Shown: one piece after another, positions 30,513 to 40,536 of the stretch
Layout of the letters: every line of letters begins with the position of its first letter
How positions within the stretch are numbered: the stretch's first letter is position 1
From: Denitrobacterium detoxificans
Lineage (GTDB): Bacteria; Actinomycetota; Coriobacteriia; Coriobacteriales; Eggerthellaceae
Length of the DNA: 64,000 nt
Assembly (NCBI RefSeq): GCF_001643775.1
Contig: NZ_CP011402.1
Location: 1,396,432-1,460,431, forward strand
Direction of reading: 5' to 3'
Notes under the pieces: model-generated
What the model saw: only the letters and a program-made list of their open reading frames with translations
What the model was told of the DNA's origin: nothing
Database searches by the model: none
Translations under genes and position numbers: made by a program

Positions 30513-31461
30513 CGATAGCCTCCCAGGTGATAAGGCCGCTCTTGACGTTCTGAATGCCCATGGCGAAATCCCTACCCGACATGGAGTGCTTACCCGCAGG
30601 ACGCACTTCGATGACCTTCAGCGGGCGATCGGCGCAACCGATGTAGAGTTCCTTCTGGAACAACATGACACGGCCCTTCGCGAGCTTCATCTTGTCGCAG
30701 TTCAGGCGGCTCGCTTCGCGCTCTGCCGCGATGATGGTAACCTGACGCGAGGCAATGACGCAGCGCGCGGGATGCGGTGCGGAAGATGCCTGCACCTTCT
30801 TCGCGGCATCAGCCGCCTTGTCGGTGGGCGCAAGATAGAACTCGTGCTTTTCCACCTTCGGAGCATACGTGGCGAAGAAATCGTCCTGCTTCTTCCATTC
30901 GATGTGCCCACCGTCTTCGATAACGGCCAGCGTGGTAAGCAGGGCCTGAGAACCCAAATCGGAAAGCTCGCGCGTAAGCTCGGTGGCATTCTTGGAGCCA
31001 ATGTCGGTGGTGCGCACGACGCCGTAATCACCCGTGTCGAGGCCCTCTTCCATGCGCATGATGCACACGCCAGCCTGCTCGTCGCCCGCCAGAATGGCAC
31101 GCTCGATAGGAGCAGCACCACGCCAGTGCGGCAGCAGCGAGGCATGCACGTTCAGGCAACCATGAGGCGGCGTGTCGAGCACGCGCTTGGGCAGGATGGC
31201 GCCATACGCCGCAACGCAGATAACGTCGGGCGCCAGCGCGGCAATTTCGCGCTGGGTGGCGGCATCACGCAGATTACGCGGCGTGAACACGGGGATGTTG
31301 TGCTGCACCGCGACTTGCTTCACCGGGCTGAAGACGAGCTTCTTGCCTCGGCCGCGCACGGCGTCAGGACGCGTGTAAACGCCCACGACTTCGTGCTGCT
31401 GAATGAGGTTTTCCAGAATGGTGGCCGCATACGCGGGCGTGCCCATGAATACGATTCTCAT
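30505..31461 (-). CDS. fmt: Methionyl-tRNA formyltransferase
   Basis: Formylates initiator Met-tRNA using 10-formyl-THF. The 318 residues start FMGTPAYAATILENL and contain the catalytic NVHASLLPHWRGAAPI and EEGLDTGDYGV blocks; a C-terminal OB-like domain binds tRNA. Def lies directly upstream (10 bases), the usual pairing of formylation and deformylation. Confidence 0.95.
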   Translation of the reverse strand: MRIVFMGTPAYAATILENLIQQHEVVGVYTRPDAVRGRGKKLVFSPVKQVAVQHNIPVFTPRNLRDAATQREIAALAPDVICVAAYGAILPKRVLDTPPHGCLNVHASLLPHWRGAAPIERAILAGDEQAGVCIMRMEEGLDTGDYGVVRTTDIGSKNATELTRELSDLGSQALLTTLAVIEDGGHIEWKKQDDFFATYAPKVEKHEFYLAPTDKAADAAKKVQASSAPHPARCVIASRQVTIIAAEREASRLNCDKMKLAKGRVMLFQKELYIGCADRPLKVIEVRPAGKHSMSGRDFAMGIQNVKSGLITWEAIDG

Positions 31462-31470
31462 GCGCGCTTC

Positions 31471-31998
31471 CTAGTCGATAGCAGTCTGACCGGGCCTGGC
31501 ACCAGCGGCGATGGCAGCGTCGTAGTCGCGCAGCGCCTTGATGCGCGCGATGGGGTCGCAGCTTTCGAACAGCGTCTTGCCGTCGAGGTGGTCGATCTCG
31601 TGCTGCAGGCAACGGCCAAGCAGACCATCGCCGGCGATTTCGCACTCGTTGCCGTCGACGTCGTAGTAGCGCACGCGGGCATACGGCGGGCGCTTGACCG
31701 GCACAGAGATGCCCGGCAGAGAAAGGCAGCCCTCTTCCGCCACTTCAGGCTCGCCCGAGGTTTCCACGATAACGGGATTCACGAGCGTGATGGGATTCTG
31801 CGTTTCGCTTTCGGTGTCGCAATCGATGACGATGATGCGCTTGAGCACGCCCACCTGCGGGGCGGCCAAGCCGCAGCCATCGTTGTTGTACATGGTGCGC
31901 GCCATGCGCTTGGAAAGGCGCTTCAGGCTGGGATCGCCCGGTTCGCACTCTTCCGCACGCTGACGAAGCATGGGGTCAGGCGACAATACGATTTTCAT
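31471..31998 (-). CDS. def: Peptide deformylase
   Basis: Removes the formyl group from nascent N-terminal Met. The 175 residues show all three family motifs: GCGLAAPQ, EGCLSLP (Cys metal ligand) and QHEIDHLDG (two His ligands and catalytic Glu). The start MKIVLSPDP is at the ATG at 31998; the longer open frame is not homologous. Confidence 0.95.
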   Translation of the reverse strand: MKIVLSPDPMLRQRAEECEPGDPSLKRLSKRMARTMYNNDGCGLAAPQVGVLKRIIVIDCDTESETQNPITLVNPVIVETSGEPEVAEEGCLSLPGISVPVKRPPYARVRYYDVDGNECEIAGDGLLGRCLQHEIDHLDGKTLFESCDPIARIKALRDYDAAIAAGARPGQTAID

Positions 31999-32171
31999 GG
32001 TTACTCCTCTATGCAAAGCACGCGCGCAATGGCATGCGCGCAGATATATTCGGTTATCCATTCTAGCGAGCGCGCGTACACACGGGGGAAACACGTGCGT
32101 AACGGCGCGAAAACACCATGCGAATAGGCCCGATGAGGCGCGTACGCGAAACGGTGCCGAGAAACGACGCC

Positions 32172-34166
32172 CTACTGGCCGGTGCGTCGACGCGAACGGC
32201 GCTCGGCGAGTTCGTGCTGGAGCGCAGATACCGTCTCGAAGAGCAGCTCGGACTCTTCCTCGGAAAGCGATTCCGGATGCGAGAGCTGCGCACGGTACGT
32301 TTCGATCTGACTGGCCAAGTCGCCCGTGGCCAGAATCTCGGAAAGGAAGCTGGCGTAGGCGTTGAAATCGTCACCCGCGGACGCATCGCTTTCGCGTTCC
32401 ACGAGCAAGCGGGACGCCTCGGGATACTGCGAGGTGATGCGCGCGGCCAGTTCAGCGGGGGTAAGCTGCGGGTTTTCGGCAATGGCAGCAAGCAGCTCGT
32501 CGGCCGCCTGAGCATGCAAAGGCACATGCCATGCCACCTGAGCCAACGATGCCGCATAGGGCATCACGAGCTCGGGATGGTGCGCGCACACGCCAATGAA
32601 TTCCGCCTCGTACCGACGGCGGTTGCGCTCGTACACGGAAAGCTCCACGGGGGCCGGCATGGGCTCGGGGGCAGACGCAGGACCCGACTCGTATGCCTCG
32701 AAGGGGACGTACTCGTCGTAGGGCACGTATTCAGGGTCTTCGGGCGCAGAGGGCACGGGTACCGCAGAACGCGAAGCAGCCTGAGGCTTGCCCTTCCCCT
32801 TCCCCGCCGCGTTGCCATTGGCATTGCGAGAATAATCGCGCCTGGTAGGCGGCGTAAGGCGCTTCAGGCGCTCGATGGCGTCGCTTTCGCGCACGTGCAG
32901 GCGCCCGGCAATGTCCACGGCGTATTCCGTAGCCAGAAGCGAATCCTTGATGGGCGCCAGCAACGCGATGGCGTCGGCAAAGGCGGCCGTGCGACCTTCC
33001 GCCGTGCTCGTGTCGAACCGAGCGATATGGCGATCGATGCCGAAGGCGATGAGGGGCTTCGCGGCATCGAGCTCGGCTTGCAGGGCCTCCACGCCGCGTT
33101 GGCTTACGAAATCGGCTGGGTCCAGATTGTCGGGAAGCGTGCACGCCAGAAGCTCCACCTGGTGCTTTCCCGCTTCGGGAGTCATGGACTCGTCGATGAA
33201 GCCCAACGCGCGGTCGGTGGCGCGCTGGCCCGCTTCGTCACCGTCGAACAGGTAGATGACGCGCTTGCCCGCATGACGCGAGAGCACGCGAATATGCTGC
33301 GTAGTAAGCGCCGTGCCCAAGGTAGCCACGGCATTGGTGACGCCCGATTCGTGCAGCGCGATGACGTCGGTATAGCCTTCAACCACGATGGCCGTGCCGG
33401 TAGAGGTCATGCGCGACTTCGCCTTGTCCAGACCAAAGAGCACGTTCGACTTGTGGAACAGCGGCGTGTCATTCGTGTTCAGGTACTTGGGTTCGCCCTT
33501 CCCCACCACGCGGCCGCCAAAGGCGATGCACTGACCCGATTCGTCGTGAATGGGAAACATGATGCGATTGAAGAAGCGGTCGCGCGGACGCGAGCCGTCG
33601 TACTGCACGACCACGTTCGCATCGACCATTTCCTTGATGGAATACCCGCGAGAGCGCAGATAAGCGATGAGCGCACCACGGCCCGGCGCGAAGCCCAGGT
33701 TCCAATCCTTCGGAACGGTGCCGCCCAGGTTGCGCCCGCCCAGATAGGCACGCGCGGCGTCGGCCTCGGGGCTCTTCAGGCGCATGAGCTGGGAATGATA
33801 GAAATCGCGCGTGTCGTTGCATACGCCACGCAAACGCTCCTTGTAGCTACGCGGAATGCTGGGGCCGCCCGATTCCTTGATTTCAATGCCCGCACGTTCC
33901 GCCAAGCGGCGCACGGCATCGGGAAATTCGATGCCCTCGGTCTTCATGACATACGTGAACACATCGCCATGTTCATGGCAACCGAAGCAGTAGTATTGCT
34001 GGGTATTGGGGTCGACCTTGCAGGAAGGCGATTTCTCCTCGTGGAAGGGACAGCAGCACCAGAAATCGCGCCCCTTCTGCCGCATGACCGAGCGTTCCGA
34101 GAATAAGGCTACGATATCGGTAGCGGCACGAACCCGTTCCTTATCCTCGTCGCTGATGCCAGCCAA
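32172..34166 (-). CDS. dnaG: DNA primase
   Basis: Makes RNA primers at the replication fork. The 664 residues comprise an N-terminal CHC2 zinc finger (CPFHEEKSPS, YYCFGCHEHGD, about 39-68), the catalytic TOPRIM core (VVEGYTDVIALHESG and LFDGDEAGQRA), a Pro/Ala-rich linker and a C-terminal helicase-binding part. It is on the translation-gene strand between ribF and def, a common cluster for macromolecular synthesis genes. Confidence 0.95.
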   Translation of the reverse strand: MAGISDEDKERVRAATDIVALFSERSVMRQKGRDFWCCCPFHEEKSPSCKVDPNTQQYYCFGCHEHGDVFTYVMKTEGIEFPDAVRRLAERAGIEIKESGGPSIPRSYKERLRGVCNDTRDFYHSQLMRLKSPEADAARAYLGGRNLGGTVPKDWNLGFAPGRGALIAYLRSRGYSIKEMVDANVVVQYDGSRPRDRFFNRIMFPIHDESGQCIAFGGRVVGKGEPKYLNTNDTPLFHKSNVLFGLDKAKSRMTSTGTAIVVEGYTDVIALHESGVTNAVATLGTALTTQHIRVLSRHAGKRVIYLFDGDEAGQRATDRALGFIDESMTPEAGKHQVELLACTLPDNLDPADFVSQRGVEALQAELDAAKPLIAFGIDRHIARFDTSTAEGRTAAFADAIALLAPIKDSLLATEYAVDIAGRLHVRESDAIERLKRLTPPTRRDYSRNANGNAAGKGKGKPQAASRSAVPVPSAPEDPEYVPYDEYVPFEAYESGPASAPEPMPAPVELSVYERNRRRYEAEFIGVCAHHPELVMPYAASLAQVAWHVPLHAQAADELLAAIAENPQLTPAELAARITSQYPEASRLLVERESDASAGDDFNAYASFLSEILATGDLASQIETYRAQLSHPESLSEEESELLFETVSALQHELAERRSRRRTGQ

Positions 34167-34182
34167 TGCGATCCTTCCCCTT

Positions 34183-35115
34183 CTAATGCAGAATCATGTT
34201 ATCGCGAACCCATTGAATGTTGCCCATAACCGTAGAGATGAGCTCTTCGGTGGAAGAGAACTTCATCATGGGCCGTAGCCAATGATGATACTCCACCCAG
34301 ATGCGCTGACCATACAGATCGCCATCGAAATCGAGCAAATGCACCTCGCAGTTGGCGGTGGACTCGTCTTTGAACACGGGGCTCACGCCCGACGAGATAG
34401 CCGCTTTGTACGGCACGCCATCAACGCGCGCAATACCCGCGTACACGCCATCGGCGATGACCTTCTGCTGCGGCGGCACGAGCAGATTCGCCGTACGGAA
34501 GCCAAAATCACGGCCATCCTGGCGACCCGCAAACACCTTCTCGTGAATGGCGTACGGACGCCCGAGCAGGCGATTCGCCATATTGATTTCGCCATTGGCA
34601 AGCAAGCCGCGAATGCGCGTGGCCGAAATGGGGCGCCCATCGGAAGACACCAAATGGTGAGCGTGGATGACGGTACCCGATTGCGCAGCCCATTCCTGCA
34701 GGTCGGACACATGACCTGCGGCCTTCGCGCCAAAGGCGAAATCGGAACCCACATGCAAAAACGCGGGAACGTGGCCGCCAAACGTAGACTGCAGGAACTG
34801 AAGCGGCTCGTTCGCAGCGAACTCGCGCGTAAACGGCAGCGCGCACACGGCGTCGACGCCAGAAGCGGCCAGGACCTCCAGGCGGTCTTCGTTGGACAGA
34901 AGCTTCTTCAGGCCCGCGGGATCGAAGATTTCGTCGGGGTCGATGTCAAACGTGAGGGCAATGGAACGTCCGCCGCTCTGGGCAGCCGATTCAATAGCCG
35001 CATCAAGTAGATAGCGATGCCCCGTATGCACGCCATCGAACACGCCAAACGCACACGAAGCGCCATCGAAGAGCGAATAATCGAACGAATCGTCGACCCT
35101 ATATATCGGAGCCAC
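34183..35115 (-). CDS. ribF: Bifunctional riboflavin kinase / FAD synthetase
   Basis: Converts riboflavin to FMN and then FAD. The 310 residues have an N-terminal nucleotidyltransferase part (FGVFDGVHTGHRYLL, then SDGRPISATRIRGLL) and a C-terminal flavokinase domain (GRPYAIHEKVF, FRTANLLVP, DGVYAGIARVDG). It overlaps truB by 17 bases. Confidence 0.94.
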   Translation of the reverse strand: MAPIYRVDDSFDYSLFDGASCAFGVFDGVHTGHRYLLDAAIESAAQSGGRSIALTFDIDPDEIFDPAGLKKLLSNEDRLEVLAASGVDAVCALPFTREFAANEPLQFLQSTFGGHVPAFLHVGSDFAFGAKAAGHVSDLQEWAAQSGTVIHAHHLVSSDGRPISATRIRGLLANGEINMANRLLGRPYAIHEKVFAGRQDGRDFGFRTANLLVPPQQKVIADGVYAGIARVDGVPYKAAISSGVSPVFKDESTANCEVHLLDFDGDLYGQRIWVEYHHWLRPMMKFSSTEELISTVMGNIQWVRDNMILH

Positions 35116-36112
35116 GTTTCACCCCCACCGCAAAGCCGCAGCACGATTTCAGGGAATCGCTTGCAGCGTCGTACGAATACATGGCCTTGAGCGTATCGCC
35201 AACGACGATGCATACTTCCTCACCGTCGAACAGCTGCCCATCGGCCGGATGCACACCGCTCGTGCACCCGCAAAGCGCCATCTGCTGACGCACCTTGGTA
35301 TCGTAGGCAAAGAGCGGCAGGTCCGCAACAGGAAGAGGACGCCCGCATTCGACATCGCGCTGCAGAGAGCCGCGTGCGAACACGAACCTACGCTCCATGA
35401 GCTTCACCGGGTCGAGCAGGCTTCCAAACGGGTCGCGCTCGAGCGCTTCCAGGGAAACGCAGGATTCGACATCAAGCAAACCCGTGCGCGTGCGGCGCAA
35501 AAAACCGACGTGCGCGCACGTGCCCATGGAAGAACCCAAGTCGCGCGCGATGGAACGAATATACGTACCAGCGGAAACGCTAGCGCGCACGTGCCACACG
35601 GGCACATCCCCGCACAACTCAAAGCCAATGAGCTGCGCGTCGTAGATTTCGATATCACGCGGCTGCAATTCGATGATGTTGCCGCGACGCGCTTCCTCGT
35701 AGGCCTTCTTGCCATTCACCTTGATGGCAGAGTACACGGGCGGAAGCTGCTTGTGCTTCCCCACCAGGCCCGCTACGACTTCGCGCGCATGCAACTCGTC
35801 GTACGCCTGGCTAGGAACGGCAAGCGTTTTTGTGACCTGGCCTTCCGCATCATCGGTATCGGTTGCCGTACCGAAGACAACCGAGAACTCGTACGTCTTG
35901 TCGTGCGCGGTAAGGAAACGATCCAAGCGCGTAGCAGGGCCCACGCAGATGATGAGCGCACCGGTAGCCGCAGGATCGAGCGTGCCAGTATGGCCAATGC
36001 GTCGCTCGCCGTAGATGCGGCGACAACGATTTACGACATCGTGAGACGACATGCCTGCGGGCTTGTCGATGCCCACGACAAAGGAATACCCCGTAGAACT
36101 ACGCTTAGCCAT
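35099..36112 (-). CDS. truB: tRNA pseudouridine-55 synthase
   Basis: Makes pseudouridine at U55 in the T-loop of tRNAs. The catalytic Asp is D46 in HTGTLDPAATG; other blocks are KPAGMSSHDVVN, VYSAIKVNGKKAYE and VSAGTYIRSIARDLG. A C-terminal region of about 100 residues is longer than in E. coli and resembles a PUA-type RNA-binding domain. It lies 8 bases after the DHH phosphoesterase gene. Confidence 0.95.
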   Translation of the reverse strand: MAKRSSTGYSFVVGIDKPAGMSSHDVVNRCRRIYGERRIGHTGTLDPAATGALIICVGPATRLDRFLTAHDKTYEFSVVFGTATDTDDAEGQVTKTLAVPSQAYDELHAREVVAGLVGKHKQLPPVYSAIKVNGKKAYEEARRGNIIELQPRDIEIYDAQLIGFELCGDVPVWHVRASVSAGTYIRSIARDLGSSMGTCAHVGFLRRTRTGLLDVESCVSLEALERDPFGSLLDPVKLMERRFVFARGSLQRDVECGRPLPVADLPLFAYDTKVRQQMALCGCTSGVHPADGQLFDGEEVCIVVGDTLKAMYSYDAASDSLKSCCGFAVGVKRGSDI

Positions 36113-36120
36113 GGCGGGAC

Positions 36121-37104
36121 CTACAGGGCAGCAAGCTCGGCGGCAACCGCTTCGCGCGCCTGCGCAAGCGTGCCATGGAACGTGAAGCCAGCAGCCGCAC
36201 GATGGCCACCGCCACCAAGACGATTTGCAATGCTGGCAACGTCGGTATCGTCCTTCGCACGCAGGCTACCGCGCACGCAATCTTCCTGCTCGCGCAGGAT
36301 GCATGCCACGCGAATGCCACGCACGGAACGAAGTACGTTAATAAGGGGTTCGGCATCGGCCTTCACGGCGCCAAGCTCTTGGAAGTCGGCGCGCGTAAGG
36401 TAGCTAACAGCCGAAACGCCGTCATCCGAAATGGACATGCGGCTGAGCATGACCTTCTGCAGCTCGAGCGAGGCAAGGCTGCGGTTCTGGAAGACTTCGC
36501 GCGCGACCAGATCGGGACGCGCACCTGCTTCCACCATGCTAGCCGCCAGGCGCAGTGCCTGAGCGTTGGTGTTCTGGAAGCTGAAGCCACCCGTATCGGT
36601 AACCAAGCCCGTGTAGCAGCACAGGGCCACTTCGGGCGTGCGCGGAGCACCCAGAAGTTCGACCAGCTGCCAGATGATCATAGAGCAGGACGGAGCCTGC
36701 GAATCGACGAAATACGCCTGGGAAAGCGGCGTCTTGAAGAGGTGATGGTCGACCGTGACGGTATGGGCGGCACCGGCATGCAGCGCAGCGGCGTCTTCGC
36801 CCAACCGGGCGGCGGCGGGCACGTCGACCGTAACGAACGTGTCGAAGCTGCCCTGAAACTGGGATGCGGGAACCAATTCGGAAGCGCCCGGAAGGAAGCG
36901 CAGGCCGTAGTCGATGGGCTCGTCGTGGGCCAGCAAGCACGTAACCTGCTTGCCCAGGGAACGCAGTGCATGGGCCAGGCCCAGCTGCGAGCCAATGCAA
37001 TCGCCATCGGGGCTAATATGACCGCAGATGACGAGGCTCTGCGCTTCGAGCAGCGCAGACGCCACGCCTTCCAGGCTACCGAACTCGCTAGTCAACGCTT
37101 CCAC
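36121..37104 (-). CDS. nrnA: DHH/DHHA1 phosphoesterase (NrnA-type oligoribonuclease)
   Basis: Degrades nano-RNAs and pAp in related proteins. The 327 residues contain metal motifs ICGHISPDGDCIGSQ, VTVDVPA, TVDHHLF (the DHH) and DTGGFSFQNT, and end with the DHHA1 signature GGGHRAAAGF. The start is probably GTG at 37104, which overlaps rbfA by 17 bases; a TTG at 37095 has better spacing from AGGAG. The longer frame reads into rbfA and is not homologous. rbfA-nrnA-truB is a common order. Confidence 0.9.
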   Translation of the reverse strand: MEALTSEFGSLEGVASALLEAQSLVICGHISPDGDCIGSQLGLAHALRSLGKQVTCLLAHDEPIDYGLRFLPGASELVPASQFQGSFDTFVTVDVPAAARLGEDAAALHAGAAHTVTVDHHLFKTPLSQAYFVDSQAPSCSMIIWQLVELLGAPRTPEVALCCYTGLVTDTGGFSFQNTNAQALRLAASMVEAGARPDLVAREVFQNRSLASLELQKVMLSRMSISDDGVSAVSYLTRADFQELGAVKADAEPLINVLRSVRGIRVACILREQEDCVRGSLRAKDDTDVASIANRLGGGGHRAAAGFTFHGTLAQAREAVAAELAAL

Positions 37105-37447
37105 CGCTCCTCTTGGCCTCGCGAAGCAGGGCGCTTTCGATGCGCTCGGCCTCGTCGACGCTAGCATCGAGGATGAAGCGCAGCTCGGGCGCAACGCGCC
37201 AGGACAGACGCTTCGCCATGAGCGAGCGAATACGGCCCTTGGCGCCCTCGAACGCGGCGGCAACGCTTTCGTATTCCGAAGCGTCGGCCGTGTAGTACAC
37301 GTTGCACACGCTGCGGTCAAAGCTGACTTCGCAGCCCGTAATGGTGACCAGCGACAAGCGCGGGTCGGAGATGTCGAAGAGCAGCGCGCTGGCGATGACC
37401 TCGCGCGCTTGCTCGTTTACCTTGCGAGAAGAACTACCCTGCTTCAT
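37088..37447 (-). CDS. rbfA: Ribosome-binding factor A
   Basis: KH-like 30S maturation factor of 119 residues. It starts [22 protein letters not shown] and contains DPRLSLVTITGCEVS and RVAPELRFILDASVDEAERI, which are the family landmarks. The ATG overlaps the infB stop (TAATG). Confidence 0.94.
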   Translation of the reverse strand: MKQGSSSRKVNEQAREVIASALLFDISDPRLSLVTITGCEVSFDRSVCNVYYTADASEYESVAAAFEGAKGRIRSLMAKRLSWRVAPELRFILDASVDEAERIESALLREAKRSGGSVD

Positions 37448-40209
37448 TACTCGGTACGCTCCACTTCCACCGTCTTGTAACCTTCGATGGTGTCGCCCAC
37501 CTTGATGTCCTGGTAGCCGTCGATGCCAATGCCGCATTCGTAGCCCGAACGCACGCTCTTGACGTCGTCCTTGAAGCGACGCAGGCTGGCGATGGTGCCT
37601 TCGTAGACAACCGTACCGTCGCGCACGATGCGCACGCGGTCGTCGCGGCTGATCTCGCCTTCCATAACGTAGGCGCCGGCGATGGTGCCCACCTTGGGAA
37701 CCTTGAACGTCTCGCGGACTTCCACGATGCCCGTGTCCTTTTCCACGATGTCGGGCGAAAGCAGACCAACGCGAGCGGCGTTGATGTCTTCGATGGCCTG
37801 GTAGATAACGCGATACAGGCGAATGTCGACCTTTTCCTTTTCCGCCATCTGCTTGCTCTTGCCCATGGGGCGCACGTTGAAGCCGATGATGATGGCGTCG
37901 GAGGCGGCAGCCAGCGTGACGTCGGTCTCGGTGATGCCACCAACGGCAGCATGGATGATGTTGATCTTTACTTCCGACTGGTCCATCTTGTCGAAGGCGC
38001 CACGCAGGGCCTCGATGGAGCCGTCGACGTCGGCCTTCACAACCAGGTTCAGGTCGGTCGTCTTGCCTTCCTCGATGCGGTTGAACAGGTCGTCCAGCGA
38101 CATGTGGGAAGCTTCCTGCTGCTTCAGGCGCTTGCGCAGAGCGCGTTCCTCGGCCAGCTTGCGGGCGTCGCGCTCGTCTTCGAACACGCGGAACTCGTCA
38201 CCTGCAGTGGCAACGCTGTTCAGGCCCAGGATCTCGACCGGGTCGGCGGGATACGCCTCGTCGCGATGCTCGCCACGCGGGTCGATGAGGGCGCGCACGC
38301 GGCCATAGCTGGTGCCGGCAACCACGGTGTCGCCGGGATGCAGCGTACCACGGGCAACAAGCACGGTGGCCACGGGACCACGGCCCTTGTCGAGCTTCGA
38401 CTCGATGACGTAGCCGCTGGCGTCGGCATTCGGGTTGGCCTTCAGTTCCAGAACGTCGGCCTGGAGCAGAATGGTTTCCAGCAGGTCATCGATATGCAGG
38501 CGCTTCTTGGCCGACACGTCGACGAACATGTTCTTGCCGCCCCATTCCTCGGGGATGATGCCATATTCGGTGAGCTCCTGACGCACGCGGTCGGGCGTGG
38601 CACCGGGCTTGTCGATCTTGTTCACGGCAACCACGATGGGCACGTCGGCAGCCTTGGCGTGGTTGATTGCCTCGACCGTCTGCGGCATGACGCCGTCGTC
38701 GGCAGCGACAACCAGAACAACCACGTCGGTGATGCTGGCACCGCGGGCACGCATGGCGGTAAATGCCTCGTGACCAGGGGTGTCGATGAAGGTGACCTGA
38801 CGGCCGTTGAGGTCGACCACCGAAGCGCCGATGGCCTGCGTGATGCCGCCGGCCTCGCGCTCGGCAACGCCCGTCTCGCGGATGGCGTCGAGCAAGCTCG
38901 TCTTGCCGTGGTCGACGTGACCCATGACGGTAACTACCGGCGGACGCGGCTTCAGGTCTTCCTCGCTGTCGTTGTACACGACGGCGTATTCTTCTTCGGG
39001 GTTCACGACGCGCACCTTGCGGCCCATGTCGTCGGAAATGAGCTCGATGAGGTCGTCGGACATGCTCTGCGTGAGCGTGAGCACCTGGCCCAGCATGAAC
39101 AGACGCTTGATGACGTCGTTGGGGGCTACGCCCAGCAGCTCGGCGAACTTCTGAACCGTAGCGCCCTGGGGAATCTCGATGACGGAGTCGTCGAGCACCA
39201 GGCTGGGATCGAGGCCCTTCTGAATGGCTTCCATCTCGGCGCGCTCGCGAGCTTCTGCCTGACGCTTTTCCTTGCGCTTGCGGCGACGGCCCTCGCCCTC
39301 GTGGCTAGCAGCGGCAACGGCGGCACGCGCTTCGGAAAGCACCTTGTCACGCTGCAGCTTTTCGGCCTTCACGGCCATCTGAGCGTAACGGTCTTCGCCG
39401 GATTCAACCTGCTGACCAGCCAATTCGGGTACGTCGGGCTCGAAGGTGTGACCATTGTGGCGACCCTTCTTGCCACGCGCGGGAGCATTGCCGCGAGCAG
39501 CCTTGGCGCGGGCGGCAGCTTCCTGCTTGCTCTGCTGGAGACGCTGCTTCTCGCTTTCGATCTGGGAAAGCAGCGAATCGAAGCGGCTGGAGGTGGTGGG
39601 AACGGCACGAGTCGGAGCCTTGGGAGCAGCGGCCTGTTCCGTGGACTTGTGGGAAGACTTGCTGCGGGAGGCATGCAGGCGCTGTTCCACGGCCTGCTTC
39701 TTCGCAACGTCGCGCTGAACGGCTGCCATACGGGCACGGGCCTTGGCTTCGGCGGCCTCGCGGGCGACGCGCTCCTTTTCGGCGGCAATCTGCTCCGCCA
39801 GGTTCGCGTAGGGCGAAGGCGGACGCTTCACGGCCGGAGCCTGGTCGGCCTGGGCCTCTTCGGTATCTTCTTCGGATTCGGCTGCCTGCTGCTGACGCTT
39901 GGCGCGCTCGGCTTCGCGCTGTGCGCGTTCCGCTTCCACGGCAGCACGACGCTCGGCCTCTTCCTCGGCCTTCTTGGCTTCGGCTTCGGCCTTTTCCTCG
40001 GCAAGCTTGCGAGCTTCCTCGTCGTCGATGATGCCCGCGCGCTCCTTCAGTTCGGGCGCAAGGTTCTTGCGAATCTTGTCGACGTAGGCATCGTTGAGAA
40101 CGCTCGCGTGGCTCTTGGCCGGAATTTTCATTTCGGCGAGGCGATCGAGCAGTTCCTTACTGGTCATGTTCAGCTCTTTCGCCAGCTCATGTACGCGCAT
40201 AATTGCCAT
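37447..40209 (-). CDS. infB: Translation initiation factor IF-2
   Basis: GTPase that places initiator tRNA on the ribosome. The 920 residues have an N-terminal IF2_N helix-turn ([21 protein letters not shown]), a long charged Glu/Ala/Lys/Arg-rich region (about 60-330), then the G domain: G1 [10 protein letters not shown] near 428, [16 protein letters not shown]. Domains II-IV follow, with [17 protein letters not shown] near the end. Reading frames on the opposite strand across it are shadows. Confidence 0.96.
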   Translation of the reverse strand: MAIMRVHELAKELNMTSKELLDRLAEMKIPAKSHASVLNDAYVDKIRKNLAPELKERAGIIDDEEARKLAEEKAEAEAKKAEEEAERRAAVEAERAQREAERAKRQQQAAESEEDTEEAQADQAPAVKRPPSPYANLAEQIAAEKERVAREAAEAKARARMAAVQRDVAKKQAVEQRLHASRSKSSHKSTEQAAAPKAPTRAVPTTSSRFDSLLSQIESEKQRLQQSKQEAAARAKAARGNAPARGKKGRHNGHTFEPDVPELAGQQVESGEDRYAQMAVKAEKLQRDKVLSEARAAVAAASHEGEGRRRKRKEKRQAEARERAEMEAIQKGLDPSLVLDDSVIEIPQGATVQKFAELLGVAPNDVIKRLFMLGQVLTLTQSMSDDLIELISDDMGRKVRVVNPEEEYAVVYNDSEEDLKPRPPVVTVMGHVDHGKTSLLDAIRETGVAEREAGGITQAIGASVVDLNGRQVTFIDTPGHEAFTAMRARGASITDVVVLVVAADDGVMPQTVEAINHAKAADVPIVVAVNKIDKPGATPDRVRQELTEYGIIPEEWGGKNMFVDVSAKKRLHIDDLLETILLQADVLELKANPNADASGYVIESKLDKGRGPVATVLVARGTLHPGDTVVAGTSYGRVRALIDPRGEHRDEAYPADPVEILGLNSVATAGDEFRVFEDERDARKLAEERALRKRLKQQEASHMSLDDLFNRIEEGKTTDLNLVVKADVDGSIEALRGAFDKMDQSEVKINIIHAAVGGITETDVTLAAASDAIIIGFNVRPMGKSKQMAEKEKVDIRLYRVIYQAIEDINAARVGLLSPDIVEKDTGIVEVRETFKVPKVGTIAGAYVMEGEISRDDRVRIVRDGTVVYEGTIASLRRFKDDVKSVRSGYECGIGIDGYQDIKVGDTIEGYKTVEVERTE

Positions 40210-40218
40210 TCGTTCTCC

Positions 40219-40524
40219 TTACATTACTTCAGACCGCGAAATCGCGTCGCGCATATCGGCGACAACGCGCGCGAGATCTTGATCGGACACTTTCATCTTC
40301 AACGCACGATCTAACCGCTTGGTCTTGCATGCCCGATCAAGACATGCGGCAGAACAGACATAGGCACCGCGGCCGGAAGCGCGCCCCGTTGCGTCGAACG
40401 AGACGGCCCCTTCCGGAGAGCGCACGACGCGGTACAGGGAATTCTTTCCCTGCTGCGCACCGCAGGCGATGCAGGTGCGCACGCGCTTTGCGCCAGCCGT
40501 TTGCATGTTGCCGTTCTGCCCCAT
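40219..40524 (-). CDS. ylxR: YlxR family RNA-binding protein (RnpM)
   Basis: A 101-residue small basic protein with the family pattern RTCIACGAQQGKNSLYRVVR, DATGRASGRGAYVC and ACLDRACKTKRLDRAL. In Bacillus, YlxR/RnpM binds RNase P RNA and modulates it. It sits between nusA and infB, its standard position. Confidence 0.92.
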   Translation of the reverse strand: MGQNGNMQTAGAKRVRTCIACGAQQGKNSLYRVVRSPEGAVSFDATGRASGRGAYVCSAACLDRACKTKRLDRALKMKVSDQDLARVVADMRDAISRSEVM

Positions 40525-40536
40525 AGGTGCTTCCGC